This document shows, in pieces, positions 5,607-5,674 of a stretch of DNA of 5,674 nt. The notes beneath the pieces were generated by a model. It saw only the letters and a list, made by a program, of their open reading frames with translations, searched no databases and was not told the DNA's origin. This stretch comes from DAOQAK01 sp043801235 (GTDB lineage: Bacteria > Bacteroidota > Bacteroidia > Bacteroidales > CG2-30-32-10): assembly GCA_043801235.1 (NCBI GenBank), contig JAZDMF010000113.1:1-5674 (forward strand), given 5' to 3'. Position 1 is the first letter of the stretch. The number at the start of each line of letters is the position of its first letter. Position numbers and translations under genes: made by a program.

Positions 5607-5674
5607 ATGAAAGTATCGCAACAAATAAAAGAACTATTCAATATGTTGAGTTCATCAGAACAACAAGGATTACT
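5607..5674 (+). CDS. N-terminus of an unidentified protein, possibly a transposase (partial)
   Basis: The frame opens at ATG 5607 and is still open at the window edge (22 full codons). It starts MKVSQQIKELFNMLSSSEQQ, a polar helical segment with an 'LSSSEQQGL' stretch of the kind found ahead of a zinc-ribbon or helix-turn-helix in some transposases. No catalytic or zinc-binding motif is inside the window, so the identity rests on context: it follows an IS-like end that interrupts a gene. It could instead be an ordinary host gene. Confidence 0.45.
   Translation, partial: MKVSQQIKELFNMLSSSEQQGL

Larger units (their letters stand above)
5537..5674 (+). mobile_element. Probable left end of an insertion sequence (partial)
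   Basis: Homology to the SBBP repeat ends abruptly at 5536, where the expected N-L-T-S is replaced from base 5537 by GGCTGTTTTCTAATATAGGG, which reads like a terminal inverted repeat. A new ORF with its own -7 box starts 70 nt inside. If this is right, the 8 bp TAATTTAA (5529-5536) may be the target duplication, to be matched at the far end outside the window. A GG-starting end and A/T-rich target would suit the IS1595 family, but that assignment is a guess. Confidence 0.5.

Overview
The window looks like a Bacteroidota (Bacteroidetes) chromosome segment. Signs of this are exact TAnnTTTG -7 boxes upstream of several genes (two with a TTTG 18 nt upstream), near-absent Shine-Dalgarno sequences, A/T-rich spacers with short palindromic repeats, a secreted SBBP-type repeat protein with an 'AQ' signal-peptide end, a small single-OB-fold SSB, and a fragment of a Bacteroidetes-like MlaF-type ABC ATPase.

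Layout: 1-334 has no convincing gene. At 335-712 (minus) lies the C-terminal remnant of an ABC transporter ATPase, cut off inside its signature motif. Back to back with it, on the plus strand, are two full-length genes, 760-2730 and 2828-4213, encoding subunits E and D of the archaeal-type Glu-tRNA(Gln) amidotransferase GatDE. A promoter and a near-perfect dyad precede gatE, and a 97-nt repeat-bearing spacer separates the two genes. Convergent to gatD is ssb (4346-4681, minus) with a clear intrinsic terminator. After a 251-nt spacer holding a plus-strand promoter, a secreted beta-propeller repeat protein starts at 4933. After two and a half repeats it runs into what looks like the left end of an insertion sequence (from about 5537), whose own ORF begins at 5607 and leaves the window.

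Functional reading: GatD releases ammonia from glutamine (or asparagine), and GatE phosphorylates the glutamate of misacylated Glu-tRNA(Gln) and amidates it to Gln-tRNA(Gln). GatDE is textbook archaeal, whereas bacteria normally use GlnRS or GatCAB. An intact gatE-gatD pair in a bacterial setting, next to a truncated gene, is the notable feature of this window and suggests transfer from Archaea. The other genes are unrelated housekeeping or surface functions.
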